NCBI GenBank assembly: GCA_029891345.1
Contig: CM057009.1
Coordinates: forward strand, 307,622,666 to 307,686,665
DNA length: 64,000 nucleotides
Direction of reading: 5' to 3'
Source: Dryococelus australis
Taxonomy: Eukaryota > Arthropoda > Insecta > Phasmatodea > Phasmatidae
Shown here: positions 1 through 12,385 of the stretch, one piece after another
Layout of the letters: each line of letters opens with the position of its first letter
Numbering within the stretch: the first letter of the stretch is position 1
Program-made: the position numbers and the translations under genes
Notes under the pieces: generated by a model
Told to the model about the DNA's origin: nothing
The model's database searches: none
What the model saw: the letters and a program-made list of their open reading frames with translations, nothing else

Positions 1-3000
1 TGAGTTTCTTGACCGGAATCTGTTCTGTGGTTCTCATTTTGTTTCAAGGTTATGGACTGAAAATATTTCTCAGTGGCACTCGTTATATTAGCATTACATA
101 TAATTTACCGCGATTAGCTCTTTTTCCCAGAAGAAATATCATTGCAGATAATATGTTTAACTTGGGAGGTCTTATCTGTTGTTTATCTTATTTCTTTGAC
201 GGGATTTCAAATCCCAGAGCAGTTATATATGACGCAGCAGGCTTTTCTATTACAAGTTTGTACAAGCATAACCATCTGCTGTCACGCATTTCAAGAAAGA
301 GACGTACACATGTCCCACTCATGCACCAACCGTCGTATATCCAGCTTCATAATCATTAAGCTCTATATAAACACATGCATATGCGCGAAAGCAAAAAGCA
401 GTGAGTTTGCAATGGCTGACTGCGCATGAAGAGAAACTGACCGTGTCATCCACGCCAGTTTGTTTAAATTTTCTAATTTGTCTTCTGTGATGTCCATCAT
501 AATGAAAAAAAAAACTGATAAGTTACCATGATCTTTATGTTATTGTCACAGCTGCGAGTTAGGCCGTACAGTAGAGGTTGATGCTTTTTGGTGATGGAGC
601 ATGAGATTAGGTGAACAGTTGATAAAAAATTTATCTTTTTACGCCATCTTTAAATGTTAGTTAAATATGCATTCATGAATATAAGACTTTGTTTATTACA
701 GAGAGGATACAAATAAAAACATTGCTAGTGGCAACACGTGAGGATTTATTGCTCGCGTGCTGGTGTAGTTTCGAGATACGCACTTCCACAGCTGCGTATT
801 TTTGCTGGCCCGTGCGTCAGCCCTCTCGACGACCGAAAGCCCGCGAGGCACACACAAACGTAGCGAGGTAAATGTAGCTGAAAATTGTTCCGGGAAGAGG
901 GCTGCAGGCTGCCATATCGGTAACCACATACTTGGCAGACAGCGGACGAATCGTGTATCGAAATTCTGAAGCGGGCTGCGTTACAGGAAACTCTTCCCTT
1001 CTTCTGCGGTGTGATTTTGAGGGTGATAATTCATTCTGCACACTGGTAGATAAATAAAAATAATAACTTATTTAAATCTGACAGAGACAAAACATATATA
1101 AATACAATAACAAACACACAGGTTGAAAAAAAAATAGGGAACAATTTTGTTGATGTAAACATTATCAAAAAGAATAACTATTAGGACATTTCCGCAGAAA
1201 GAGTTATATTTAGTAAGATATATAAAAGTAACTACTTGTGTGTACATAGTAGAATGTATATTTAAATACTATATTCACAAATAAATATTATTTTATTCAT
1301 ATTAAGCGGGAAATAGTAGGCCTTTGACCAGACAGGCATAACATTTTATTTTGACTTTTTTTCGTATATTTATATTAATTTTCGTAAAATGTTACACATT
1401 TTAGTTAGTTTTTAATCTAGTTCGTTTTTTTTTTTTTTTTGTAATAACTTCGCAACATTTGGCTGGTTTTAGTTGTTCCGCACTTTATTTAGCTCATTTC
1501 GAAAAAAAAAAATTTGTTTTGCTTTACTTTGTTGTTCATTATATTTTGTTTGTTTTCATTTAGTTTCAATAAATTTACCTTTCTTAAAATGTTGTTCGCT
1601 AATTTTTTTCGTGTTCACTCTATTATATTATTGTGCTTGAATTAGTTGTATTGTATTCTATCTGGTTAGTTTTTAATCACTTTTTTATAGTGCAGCAAAC
1701 GGTCACGAATAAGGGGTACAAAGCACAAACAAATTAAATCATATATGTTTCAAAATGCCCAAGGTACATAAAATTATATTCAAAATGGACACACAGATTT
1801 TCAACAACTCACAGAGTTCCTGATTACATGCCAAACCTCAAATTAATAAACAATTAATAGCAGCAGGTGCACACTAAATATTATAAAAAGCCATTTCAAA
1901 GTAACCGAATTACAGTTACGATTATCTCAGCTCACAGCTGTCTCCCAATACAATTTCCCTAAAGACTCTTGCAAAAACTTACTAACACACCTTGACACAT
2001 AATATAAAGAGTTCGGTGTAAAACATCACTTCACTTAATACTGAATTCATTAAAACGTACACCCCTGAATAAATAGAAGTTTTTTAAAACCAACATGTAA
2101 TAATGGCATGGGTACTGGTTAACATTTTACCAACATATATTAAAGTGTATACAAATGAATCGGTTTTCTTAAAGCCATTGCATACTGACATTGCAATTTA
2201 ATAGCATTTTAAGCAGTTACAAATAAATGTTAAACAAACTGAGCAACGAGGAAGGGCAGCCTGACACGTGCCCTTAAGGCTTTATTTTAATAAAAGAAAC
2301 TAATAAAAATTTATTAAATTTATAAAATGTAATTAATATGTTGATGATCGGAGTGGCAGTTCAGAAGGAACATTACAAGAGCCTCCAATTCTAAAATTTT
2401 CAACGGCACATAAATAAATATATGAAACCGAGAGAGTCGTGGACGAAGACATACCGGAAAAATACCAGGCTGGGCAAATCAATGGGGCTGCAGACAAAGA
2501 CGATACTACACGTTAAGAAATACACAAACGCGTCACACAGCCACCCGGTTTAGTTAATTGAATGAAAATTAGAATATGCAGAGAAACTGAATTAAAAAAA
2601 AAAAAACTCAAATTACTGCACGCCCGGCAAACACGAACACACGCTACTAAACACAGCATACTAAAAACACTAAACAGCCCAAAATTACAATAAAATTCGG
2701 CCACGGCTCAGCGATTTCAACTCTCCCTTCTCAACTGGCTGTTTGGCCACTATCACTTTATCTTCACTAAAAACTGAACTTCGTTCGACGACTACAGAGA
2801 AAATTCGCTTGTGCGCTGTGCCTTAAGCAAAAAGTTATCAGCTGTTGAAACCCATCACATGCATAGCTTCGATATGCTTTCTGTCAGAAATACCATGTCA
2901 ACAGGAAAGGGTGTGCAAGCATATTTGTTATCATTGAACAACATTAAAAAGTGTGTGACGCACTAGGAGTGTTATCATAGGTAGGGGATCAAGGGCTGGA

Positions 3001-4148
3001 AAGAGGAAGGAATGCGGAACACCTCCGAGGAAGTCACTTAGGGCTGAAGTCGAGGCGTTTGTTAACGAAACTAGGCGACGTCGGCCGTGCCGCCGTCGCA
3101 ACCCCCTTCCCTAAAGAATAGTCACTCTGGAAACCCTGACTCTTAGTCTGGACGAAAACACATAAGAATGTCACTGAAGAGCAGATACAGACAATAGAAA
3201 CTTGAAAAACGAAGAACTGCGAAACATCCGAAAGTACAAGTACAGTAATACGTGTAAAATATTCTTGTCTGACAAATATTTGCACATATTGTCTTCTTCT
3301 CTTGAAGACAGTATCGATGAACAATGAACATCTCCAGGGATGCTGATGGCAGGTAACTGGGTGAAGTTTCACCAAGCTCCAGAGTCGGGTTGCTTCACGA
3401 GTGGTTATGGGTATCCACTACCCAAAGAAGGGGTTTGACGGCGAAAATCCAGGAACTCCGATGCTCTACTTCCAAACAAGCTCGAAGTACTCTTCTTCAC
3501 TCGAAGAGGGCGCAGTGACGTCGGCTCGGCTCGGTGGGATGACGGGGAAAAAATATGTAGGAGAATTAGAACAGGCAAATTGTCAATAACACATATGAGA
3601 GAGCAACCTAGGTAAAAGGAATCAAAGTGAAATCACAGATCATATAAATCAAATCATAAAGCACCATAGCTGCGTACTCATGGTCTCTGCACATACAATT
3701 TAAGTTCGCACACATGTGTCTTCCTATAGGAACGGCCAGAAGAGAGAGAAACTAGACTACAAGAGTTAGGCGTGTGAAATTAATGGATCCTGTAGAGACC
3801 TGCAATTTTTGGAAGCAATTTGCTCGTGAAATCTCTACTCAAGTCCGCAAGAGTGTACTTTTTGCGAAGGACCAGAGAAGAAGGATTATAGGCATTCGGG
3901 CTCACAGGGATCGGGGAGAGGCGTAAGGCACCGGGACGCCATCTTGGAATTTCCCATTTTCCTTTTAAAACTGGTCATTTTCACCTTGAAAACAGTCTTT
4001 TTCCCTTACAATTTCTATTTTTTTTTAAATTTCCTGTTTTTCCCTTTAAAAAAACCATGCCCTGGAATATGCAGTAGCAAGTCACATTTGTAAAAACGAA
4101 CTAATGCGGGCTTTATACTTGTAGGCTATAATTCTGTCTTCTATTTTC
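1..4148. other. No gene recognised (AT-rich intergenic)
   Basis: Open frames here (for example 116 aa at 9-359 and 113 aa on the minus strand at 3034-3375) have no domain, repeat or composition that supports coding. The sequence is AT-rich with poly-A and poly-T runs (T run near 1427-1440). I see no RNA gene or clear transposon end. Confidence 0.6.
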
Positions 4149-4149
4149 A

Positions 4150-4495
4150 TGCTCTGTCATTCCCTCTTGTCTCTCTCATTCCACATCTCTTTCCTTTCTT
4201 TCTCTTATTCAATCTCTTTCTCTCTTTCCTTTCTCTCGTCTCTCATTCCATCTCTTTTTCTTTGGTCTCTCTCATTCCATATATTTCTCTCTTGTCTTTC
4301 TCTCGTTCCTTTTCTTTCTCTCTTGTCTTGCTCTCATTCAATCTCTCTTTTCTCTCTCTTTCTCTCATTCCATCTCTTTCTCTCTTTTCTCTCTCTCATT
4401 CCATCTCTTTCTCTCTTGAATCTCTCATTCCATATCTTGCTTTATTTCCTTTTTTCTCATTCTATTCCTTTCTCTTTCCTTTCTCTTATTGCCTT
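4150..4495. repeat. Pyrimidine-rich minisatellite (CTCTCATTCCATCTCTTT-like)
   Basis: Tandem variants of a unit reading roughly CTCTCATTCCATCTCTTT run for about 340 bp, almost all C and T on the plus strand. The Ser/Leu/Phe-rich frames open across it (4149-4625 and 4262-4561) follow from this composition and are not called as genes. Confidence 0.85.
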
Positions 4496-4499
4496 CTTG

Positions 4500-6560
4500 G
4501 TAGGCTGTTTCTCACAGTCGTTCGACTCCACCATCTATGTAGTTCCTTCATCGCCTACTAGAGTGGGCAAATCGCCAGTGTGTGTATTTATTTACGAATT
4601 AAAAGGTGTAATTTTTCATACATGAGAAGGTATCTAAAAAGTTATTTTAAAGTACATTCCAGGCAGGACTTTATCAAAATATTAGAATTTTAAAACTTTA
4701 TTTTTAAAAAATTAATTCAATCGATATTTTTAATATTTACTTTATTCAATTTGTTTTTATATGGTACAAAAAACAATCTAATTTAAAATTAAGTCGAATA
4801 GCCTTGTAAAGACTCACGCACGCACAGGCAGGCGAGGCAGATGCACCTTTTATGACACACAAAGAGTGCTGGCGACAACATGAGGCAACTGTGAGGAAAC
4901 GATACCCAGAGTAAATTACTCCCTAGACAAGCGCACGTGAACTGATCGTGGTCGCACGTAGCCTTGTCAAATCAATCATACATCTAGGAATCGATGCATT
5001 CATAAATAATTAGAATTATTTTATTTAAATTTATTTTATTTATCATTTTAAAAATGCCTAAATGTTTGACAAATACAGTAAAATATACCAAAAATTAGTT
5101 TTAATGTAAAATCGGTTAAAAAAATTCTAAGTTATGTAAATTTTACACTTTGACATGACAGCTGATAGCATTTAAAAAAAATTAATGCATGACGAGCTTC
5201 GAACCCCACGACCCATTAGATAAGTGTCCAGTATGCTAACCAATTGACCACCACATGCTCAAATGATGGGCGAGTGCTTCAATGTTCTATTAAAAACCCT
5301 TTCGTTACTTTATGAATCATATGTACCTAAGCTCAGATAATTTATTTTATATTCATTAAAAATCATTATTTAGTATGCCTTATTCTCCCAAGTCGGGCTG
5401 TAAACATACTTTTAAGCAGGTGAATAATAATTTCCTATCTCTTAGGGCCAGTCTCGTTAAATCCAGTCTGCAGGCATCATTTCTAGTCCCAGATGTATAG
5501 TTTTAGTATATATTTACATATGTATGCAAAACCCCTTTATAACCATAGTGATTAATACATATATATTTCCTTTACATTGATTTTTTTACAAAAACATTTT
5601 ATAACATACTGATGACATACAGAATTAAAAAAGAAATAAAATATTATATTTAAAATGTTTTAAATTTTATTAAAATATGTTACTACAAAAACAATCAAAA
5701 ATTAACCCGGCTACCTATATACATGTTGATGTTGACTTTTGCCCCCTGCATTCGTTTCTCGTAACAAATTAATTTTCGTAGGCATAGGGGTATGCCAAAT
5801 AAAAATTATATTTTATTCTATTTTAATATTTATTTAATTGAAAATTTTTTAAGTTTTACCTAAATTGTACTTAAAGTACAGCAGAACAAATCAAAAATAT
5901 CAATTTCATCACTGGTCTCCCCTCTTGGAGTCTAATTATTTTACGATGTCGCTATCTGCTAGTTATTTATTATCTCGAATGTTTTGTAGGAATAAAAGTA
6001 TCCTACTCGGCTTTTGTTAAATGTATTTATATGTGTCTAAACCAAGTGCCATCATACTCTCTATAACAGGAAAGTAGGCAGGATACACCACCAGCAAGAA
6101 ATTAAAAACTTTTTTTATGTTATATATATATATACACACACATACCCCAGAGTACAAACATAAAAACAGAACCCTTAAATTTTTCACACCAGTCACATAG
6201 TAACTTTACAGCAGCATGCTCACATTTCATGTACTAATATCATCTATTTATATGCAGCTCAAGGCAGTCTACGCTAGAAAGCGTCCAACGAGAACCATTG
6301 GACATATATTCTTCTTCTTCGCGACAAAGATTTCTTTCAATAACTCTACAGCCCCTAGGATACTATCAACATTTGAGCAGTGCTTGATTCGCAGTCTTGA
6401 ATGCTCGGCGACTGATGGCTTCATCCAATGGCTGAGACTTTTCGTAGGTACATTCCAAGCAAACATTTTATTTTATGAGTCCCTCCTCAACTTCTTCTGT
6501 TAATTCATTAATTATCCTTTGCTTTAGTCCAGATATGTAAATATGTCGTTCGTACCTACA
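4500..6560. other. No gene recognised
   Basis: AT-rich sequence apart from the tRNA relic near 5.2 kb. A short open stretch on the minus strand at 6525-6370 (with a VCLECTYEK segment) lies just downstream of the finger gene at 6587-7036. It could be remains of a neighbouring gene, but no family is recognisable. Confidence 0.5.
5190..5262 (-). repeat. tRNA-derived relic (SINE head or tRNA pseudogene)
   Basis: On the minus strand an A-box-like TGGTCAATTGGTTAGCA is followed about 30 nt later by a B-box-like GGGGTTCGAAGC, the spacing of an internal Pol III promoter. The acceptor arms do not pair, so this is a relic and not a working tRNA. Confidence 0.5.
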
Positions 6561-6586
6561 AAGCTATTTCCAATCACATTATATTT

Positions 6587-7036
6587 TTAAGTACCCTTGA
6601 ATGTGGATTTTTTCAGGTAGAATTCGTTCGGTGTGGTTTCGCCAATAGCTAGTACAGGTCGTTTCGTAGCTGCTGAAACTCGACCTTTACAGTTCTTGCT
6701 ATGTGGCTTCACCTTATCGCCGCGTTTGAACAGTCGCTTGCACTTTATGCTTTGATGCATAGCTCAGGAAGGTCCCTTCACACAAGAAGTTCTTTCATGC
6801 TTCCTTGCACTTAGCCTGTAGTCAGATATTTTGTCACAGTAACAGCAACTAAGCCTTGACGAAGTCATCGATGGCAGTACTGCTGTAACTGTACCATCTG
6901 AAGAAGTCGATGGTGCTGTCTGGGTCACACCTGAAGAAGTCCATGGCGATGCTGCTGCCGCAGGTGTCCCATCCGAAGAAGTCGACCGCACTTTGCGAAC
7001 CTCAGGCGTTGATGTACCAGCAACCTTTGGATCCAT
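6587..7036 (-). pseudogene. Paired C2HC zinc-finger protein, one in-frame stop
   Basis: The ATG at 7036 opens a 149-codon frame broken by a single TGA after residue 90 (6764-6766). Residues 1-65 are Ser/Thr/Pro/Ala-rich with no motif. Finger 1 (about residues 66-86) is C-x2-C-x12-H-x4-C. After a linker containing the stop, finger 2 has C-x12-H-x3-C-K-G but its first cysteine is serine (AGC). A basic tail of about 30 residues follows to the TAA at 6587. The finger-finger spacing matches gene C at 39.6-40.2 kb and the gene at 52.3-52.7 kb. The paired fingers suggest nucleic-acid or protein binding; that is inference. A TATA-type promoter lies about 90 bp upstream. No closer family is recognised. 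Confidence 0.6.
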
Positions 7037-7106
7037 AATATATTCCAGTTACATACACGAGCTGAGACGAAGTGTCTTTTACGACTGCCACTGTGAAAGT
7101 AAGCTT

Positions 7107-7134
7107 CCTAACTGGAACCCAGCTCCTTATATAC
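7107..7134 (-). promoter_or_regulatory. TATA-type promoter of the 7-kb finger gene
   Basis: TATATAAGG at 7126-7134 (minus) is followed 21 nt downstream by CCAGTTAGG, an initiator-like word, and then by the ATG at 7036. The spacing is shorter than the usual ~31 nt, so the start site is uncertain. Confidence 0.5.
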
Positions 7135-7149
7135 TGGAAAGCAGGCACC

Positions 7150-8370
7150 TTGACATTCAATTTTCCACCCACCATAACTCAAGTTTAGAGCAACTATACA
7201 ATTAAGACCAGCCGGAACACAAACATCCCATCTGCTATACCAACCCACACCAGACTAAATATACTCATCGTTCATAACTCTTACTATAACTCAAGCATAC
7301 ACCAACCATTCAGTCCACACTGACCTTACGAAAAATGTGCATATTGCTCATACTTTCTGCTCTACTGGTTGACATCAGACAAACATATAGTAATCAGACA
7401 TACCAACCAACAATCCATTATAACCCAGTTCATACCAGACACCCAACACCCCAATCTCGTATAACTAAAGAAAAATTAAATTGAACTACACCACCCAATA
7501 TACCAAGCATAATTTCCATCATAGTTCAAGTTTTTCAAGCAACTATACAGTTGAGGCCGGCCCATAACATAACACCCATTCTACTTTTTTCTACAAACCA
7601 ACACTGCTTATAAATACCAACCGTACCAATCACTATAACTTAAGCATATTTCAACCATTCACGAACACGTGCCAGAAAAAGAAAACATACAGCAGATACC
7701 AGTGACACAAACAAATTCTTCTCATTCCATCCACAATGCAGACTCACACGAGTCAAAATACACTGACACATCATACCTCTAACTATAACTCATGCATACC
7801 TTAGCATTACAGGACTTACCAACACACACACACACACACACAAACTGTCCACACCATTCTACATACACCAAAAAACACAAGACAGAATATACTGGAAAAC
7901 ATATCACCCAACATACCAAACATACCATCCATGATAACCCAAGTGTATAAAGCAAATTTATAGTCCAGAGCAACCCACAACACAAATATTCTTACCATCT
8001 GTCAAACTAACATAACTCAACCCACTAAAGCCCAAAAAAACCTAACCTACCTTAATCTACCATAGGCCAGAAAAAATTAGAAACAAACTAGCATAAATAA
8101 CCTACCATATTCCAGATAAGAAATATACTTATCCTAAGCACATATATTTCCTACATGGCTAGCATTATTTCAGCCATTTAAGAACATTTTTAAAGTCCAT
8201 GCATCCTAAACACACTTCAAACAGACTGCGGCCAATTAACTCTTGAAGTAACATTCAACTTACAATTACATATCATAAACATTCGAATCAAGAATGGTTA
8301 TATTTAAAATCCAATATAGCCAAATTGGAAGTCAGGCACCCTCGCATCTACACAGGCAACCATACATTCA
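7150..8370. repeat. Diverged ~350-bp tandem repeats
   Basis: Units can be matched by the pairs CAAGTTTAGAGCAACTATAC near 7181 and CAAGCAACTATACAGTTGAG near 7535, and by ACTATAACTCAAGCATACAC near 7290 and ACTATAACTTAAGCATATTT near 7645. A further degenerate unit starts near 7935. The period is about 350 bp. A (CA)n run sits at 7821-7842. No gene is evident. Confidence 0.6.
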
Positions 8371-9348
8371 AGGCCAGAACATTTCACAATATTCCTTACC
8401 ATCTGTTATTGTAACATAATCGATTGATACCAGCCAATGTGTAATTGTCACCCAACTGCCACGTTGGACCCATGGTGACCTTGACCTTTGACCTTGAACC
8501 TGGTGAACTTTGAGCTTCAAACATAAAAAATTATGTAAAACTTGTTTTCCGACACCGTCGCAACTCTTAATGAATCTAAAATTACCCCCAAAATTTTCCG
8601 CACACATCACACACTACAACTCAAGCATTCATCAACCACTCAGACAACACAGGCATTACCAAGATTTTCCTACCACATATACAATATGCTCAACCAACCG
8701 TCATCAGACCAAATATACTCACCACATCCACTAAATTATACCAAAAATCGTAACTCCAACATGATTGTCACAGCAACATTACCATCAGACATCAGCCAAA
8801 TATCATACCACACATAAAATAAACCACCTGATTATAATAAACATCCGTACCAATAAAATTCTGACCACCAGATATACGAAACTAAATATAAAAAACCCTG
8901 CTGACCAGGAGTACTGGGTACTATACCAACCATAACCCCAGCATATTTCAGTCATGCCACATGGTGCACAATGTAGTTATGCAGTGCAACATTAAAACTA
9001 CTCATTTCATACAACCCCACAACATCTATTAAACCCACCAATCATAACATACGAGCTGACAACCCTCCAGCAAACCAGGCATTATTATAAATTACTCTAT
9101 CGACCTACAAACCAGTTAATTATGCCAATCATCCGTAATAATAGCTGCTTCAACAAAACCTACCAGTATACATACCTCCAACATACTTAATAACCATAAT
9201 GATATCTCAATGGTACTGAGTATCAAAACAGATATAATACATTTCACCATGACATCAGTTTGCCTCAGCCATCCGACGTCGAAAGCCATAAAACCCAGCA
9301 TACCAACATACTATACTATCTGAATATATCTACGAACCATCACAACAC
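8370..9348. repeat. Left arm of long imperfect palindrome
   Basis: Read as reverse complement, this segment aligns nearly throughout with 9958-10950. Shared stretches include CCCAGTACTCCTGGTCAGC, TTAAGTATGTTGGAGGTATG and TTGCACTGCATAACTACA in the same order. Divergence is substantial (many substitutions, small indels), so the structure is old. The arm includes a minus-strand AGGTCA cluster at 8476-8508. Confidence 0.85.
8476..8508 (-). promoter_or_regulatory. AGGTCA half-site cluster
   Basis: On the minus strand, TTCAAGGTCAAAGGTCAAGG is followed by TCACC, giving three direct AGGTCA-type half-sites. TCAAGGTCA is the known monomer site of FTZ-F1/SF-1/ERR-type nuclear receptors. Function here is not shown. 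Confidence 0.45.
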
Positions 9349-9957
9349 TCTGAGAAAACCCAAGTACGAATGAATAATCATTTTTAGAACATTAAAAAAA
9401 TTGTGGGGGGAAAAACCAATTATAATAACTTAGCGCTGAAGATGTGGTTAGTTGTCTTTAGCTTCGTCGAATATGAAGCTAAGGTCGACCCTAGCTTCGT
9501 TAGTCTGTTTGATAATATACATTGTATGTTGGCTCATCATTGGTAGAGGTGTTTTAGAATGTTTGTACTGTATAACCTCTCTGCACGGTTGTTATAGGTA
9601 ACTTATTTTGATCATATGTTTTGTTGGTATGTCTGCCTAGTATGTTTTGGTTGGTAGGGTGACTGGGCATGTCTTCATAGTTAGTTGTCTCTTGGAATGA
9701 TTGAAATTGATGGAGTAGCATGATGGTATTGTATGATGATGTAGGCTGCCCGTATGGCTTCTTTACACGTGTAACTGGTGAAGTTAGATGGGCTGAAATG
9801 ATAGTCAATAAATATAGTTTAGTGTTATGATACATCAGTAAGTCTGAGGTCTGGTGGTTGATATGGCTTGTATTGTTAATAGCATGAATACGGTATGCTT
9901 GGGTTAGAGCGAATGATATGTTTTGGGCTGTATGTTTTGGTTGGTAAGTTTATCTGC
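9349..9957. repeat. Palindrome spacer with central stem-loop
   Basis: This is where the satellite changes orientation, near 9400-9450. A small stem-loop (CTTTAGCTTC at 9456-9465 against GAAGCTAAGG at 9475-9484, one mismatch, 9-nt loop) lies near the switch. The rest resembles right-arm satellite sequence. No gene is seen. Confidence 0.6.
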
Positions 9958-10955
9958 TGTTGTGGTTCATTGATATATTCAGATGGTATAGTATGTTGGA
10001 ATGCTCTGTTGTAAGGCTTTCGATGTCGCATGGCTGAGGCAAGCTAATGTCAAGGTGAATGTTATTGTATATGTTTTAGTACTCGGTACCATTGAGTTAT
10101 AAATATGGTTGTTAAGTATGTTGGAGGTATGTTTAATGGAGCAGCTATTAGTATGGATGACTGGCTTCATAGGCTGGTTTGTTGGTTGATAGAGTGATTT
10201 ATAATAACGTCTTGTATGCTGGTGGGTTGTCACCTAGATTGTTATGATTGGTAAGGTTAATGGGTCGTGTGAGGTGGTATAAAATGAGTTGTTGTTAAGT
10301 TGCACTGCATAACTACAAGGTGATCTGTGTGGCAGGTTTGATGTATGCTGGGTTTATGATTGGTATAGTTCCCAGTACTCCTGGTCAGCAGGTTTTCTTG
10401 TATTTTGTTTCGTATGCCTCAGGTGTAGTGGCCAGCATTTTATTGGTATGGATAGTTAGTGCAATCAGGTAGTTTATTTTATGGATGTTATGATATTTGG
10501 CTGGTGTCTGATGGTAATGCTGCTATGACAAACATATTGGAGTAACGATTTTTTGGTACATTATAGTTGATGTTGGCTAAGTTATGCTTGAATTCTAGTG
10601 GACGGCAAGAGAGGTGAGTATATTTAGTTTGATTACAGTTGGTGGAGCAGATGGTACGGGTGTTAGGAAAATTATGTTAAGGCTTGTGTTGCCTGAATAG
10701 TTGATGTATACTTTAATTATAGTGTGTGGTGTATGTGGACCATTTTAGTGTCATTTTGGATTCACTATGAGTGTTGGTGGAAAACAAATATTGAAATTTT
10801 TTTGGGGTTTCAAGGTCAAAGTTTACCAGGGTCAAGTTCAAAGGTCAAGGTCACCTGCATCCAACATGGTGTTTGGGTGACATGCTAACATGGTGGCTGA
10901 TATCAGTCGATTAAACTGTATTGGCAGATAGTAGGTATTATTGTGGTATGGAATT
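9958..10955. repeat. Right arm of long imperfect palindrome
   Basis: Inverse copy of 8370-9348; landmark words occur in mirrored order and the paired coordinates sum to about 19,300 along the whole length. It ends in the AGGTCA cluster at 10811-10854, the mirror of 8476-8508. Short open frames here are not convincing. Confidence 0.85.
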
Positions 10956-11215
10956 TCCTTGAATGTAGGTTGTAGTAGTCTGTGATGAATTATGCTTACT
11001 GACTTTTATTGAATTTTTCTCGAATTTTTGTTTTCAAGGCCATTCAAGGTCACAGGGTCATGGTCATGGTCATTGGCTTCCAATATGGTGGATGGGATAT
11101 GCCTACCAAGATGGTGGTTGCCTACCAAGTTGGTGGTTACCTACCAAGATGGTGGTCGCTTATCAAGATGGCGGCCTCCAGTAACAATAAACAAAGATGG
11201 CTACCTCCAGTAGCA
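10805..11215 (+). promoter_or_regulatory. AGGTCA cluster and ATGGYGG (YY1/Pho-like) array
   Basis: AGGTCA/GGGTCA-type words cluster at 10811-10854 and 11044-11072. From 11078 to 11215 a short unit with CCAANATGGTGG or CAAGATGGCGGCC is repeated five or six times (best match to the YY1/Pho consensus at 11163-11179). The word density is seen directly; binding is inference. Confidence 0.5.
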
Positions 11216-11635
11216 TGCAAACAATTAACGAACGGAAAAATCTATTTGGTGGTCTGAGTATAGGTGAGCTGAGTGGAGGCGAGGGAATCAGTCGCCTGCT
11301 GGAATCGAAGAGAGTTGAGTAATTGGTGGTGTGGGGTGAGACCTAAGGAAATGTAAAATTTTTATTTAAATTTATTGTAAATTTTTAAGGTAATTTTTTA
11401 AAGGGGAAATGGAAATTTCGAGTAGAATGAAGGGGAAGATGGCCGCTGAGGTTAAAGAATTTTAAATTAAGAAATCTTCTAAATAAAATTGTTTGAAATT
11501 AAATTTTAAACTAATTGTTAAAAATATTTTAAAATTTTGAAACGAGTTCTAATTAGATTTCGTAATAATAATTTTTTATTCATTTTAAAATGGATAATTT
11601 AAATGTGTGTGATAGTTTTAAATTTTTTTTGCATA
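11216..11635. other. No gene recognised
   Basis: AT-rich spacer with runs of T and A. It sits between two motif-rich blocks and may belong to the same degenerate repeat unit. Confidence 0.5.
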
Positions 11636-11960
11636 TTGAAGGTCAAGGGTCAAAGGTCACCGGTACTGATTCCTGTCTTCTAGTCACCTGGGTGTGACCG
11701 TGAGTCACTGATCCCTGTCAGCATTTCTGAAGGAAAAAAATGGGTCATTTACAAGGCTATTTTTAATAATTTTTAATAATACATTTTTTCGGAATTTGTG
11801 TAGAATTTTTTAACGTTTTTTAGTGGTTTTTAGGGTCAAAGGTCCCCGGGGTCATGGTCAAGGTCAACGAAAATGTAAAGGTCAAGGTCATATAAAATGG
11901 CGGTCGAGTGACGTAACAAGATGGTGGCGGGGCGAATCCTAATCCTATCCCCGATCCCCT
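11636..11960 (+). promoter_or_regulatory. Second AGGTCA/ATGGCGG block
   Basis: GGTCAAGGGTCAAAGGTCAC starts at 11641. Further GGTCA words occur at 11833-11890, followed by TATAAAATGGCGGTC and a CAAGATGGTGGCGG word near 11920. A very similar order (paired AGGTCA, then a TGACGT word) occurs at 36227-36250. Confidence 0.45.
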
Positions 11961-12385
11961 TGCACCCAAGTCGCCATTTTCCTACTAGTATCATTGCACA
12001 CCTAACCCTTATTACAATGTAACTAATTTGAACTACAGTCTTCATGCAGCCACTTTATACATTTAACACACTGAATCCAGTCTCACTTAGGACCTTATTA
12101 AGCATAGAATTACCTGTTAAATACAGCACAAAAACCATCACCACCAGTCATGTTATCTTGCTCATTGTCACTGTTACTATCCGGTCACGAAGCATCACTA
12201 CACTAAGTCGATGATCTCACTTTCTCATCTTTTGGGGAACATGCCTGGTCGTAGTTTCTGTGTTTTTCTTCCCTTTCTTCTTACTTTTCATCTACATTTC
12301 CTTGACGTATCTAAATTTTTGCATCTCCGTTATTCTTTGTGGTGTGTTCAGGACTATTCCTGTCTGCTTCTTACGGCCTGTTGGC

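Noticed and set aside
3935-4060. CGCCATCTTGGAATTTCCC resembling the outer end of the 12.2-kb element
   Set aside because: Only about 20 bases plus a general T/C-rich texture agree; not enough to call a third end.
4149-4625. 158-codon Ser/Leu/Phe-rich frame
   Set aside because: Translation of the pyrimidine-rich minisatellite.
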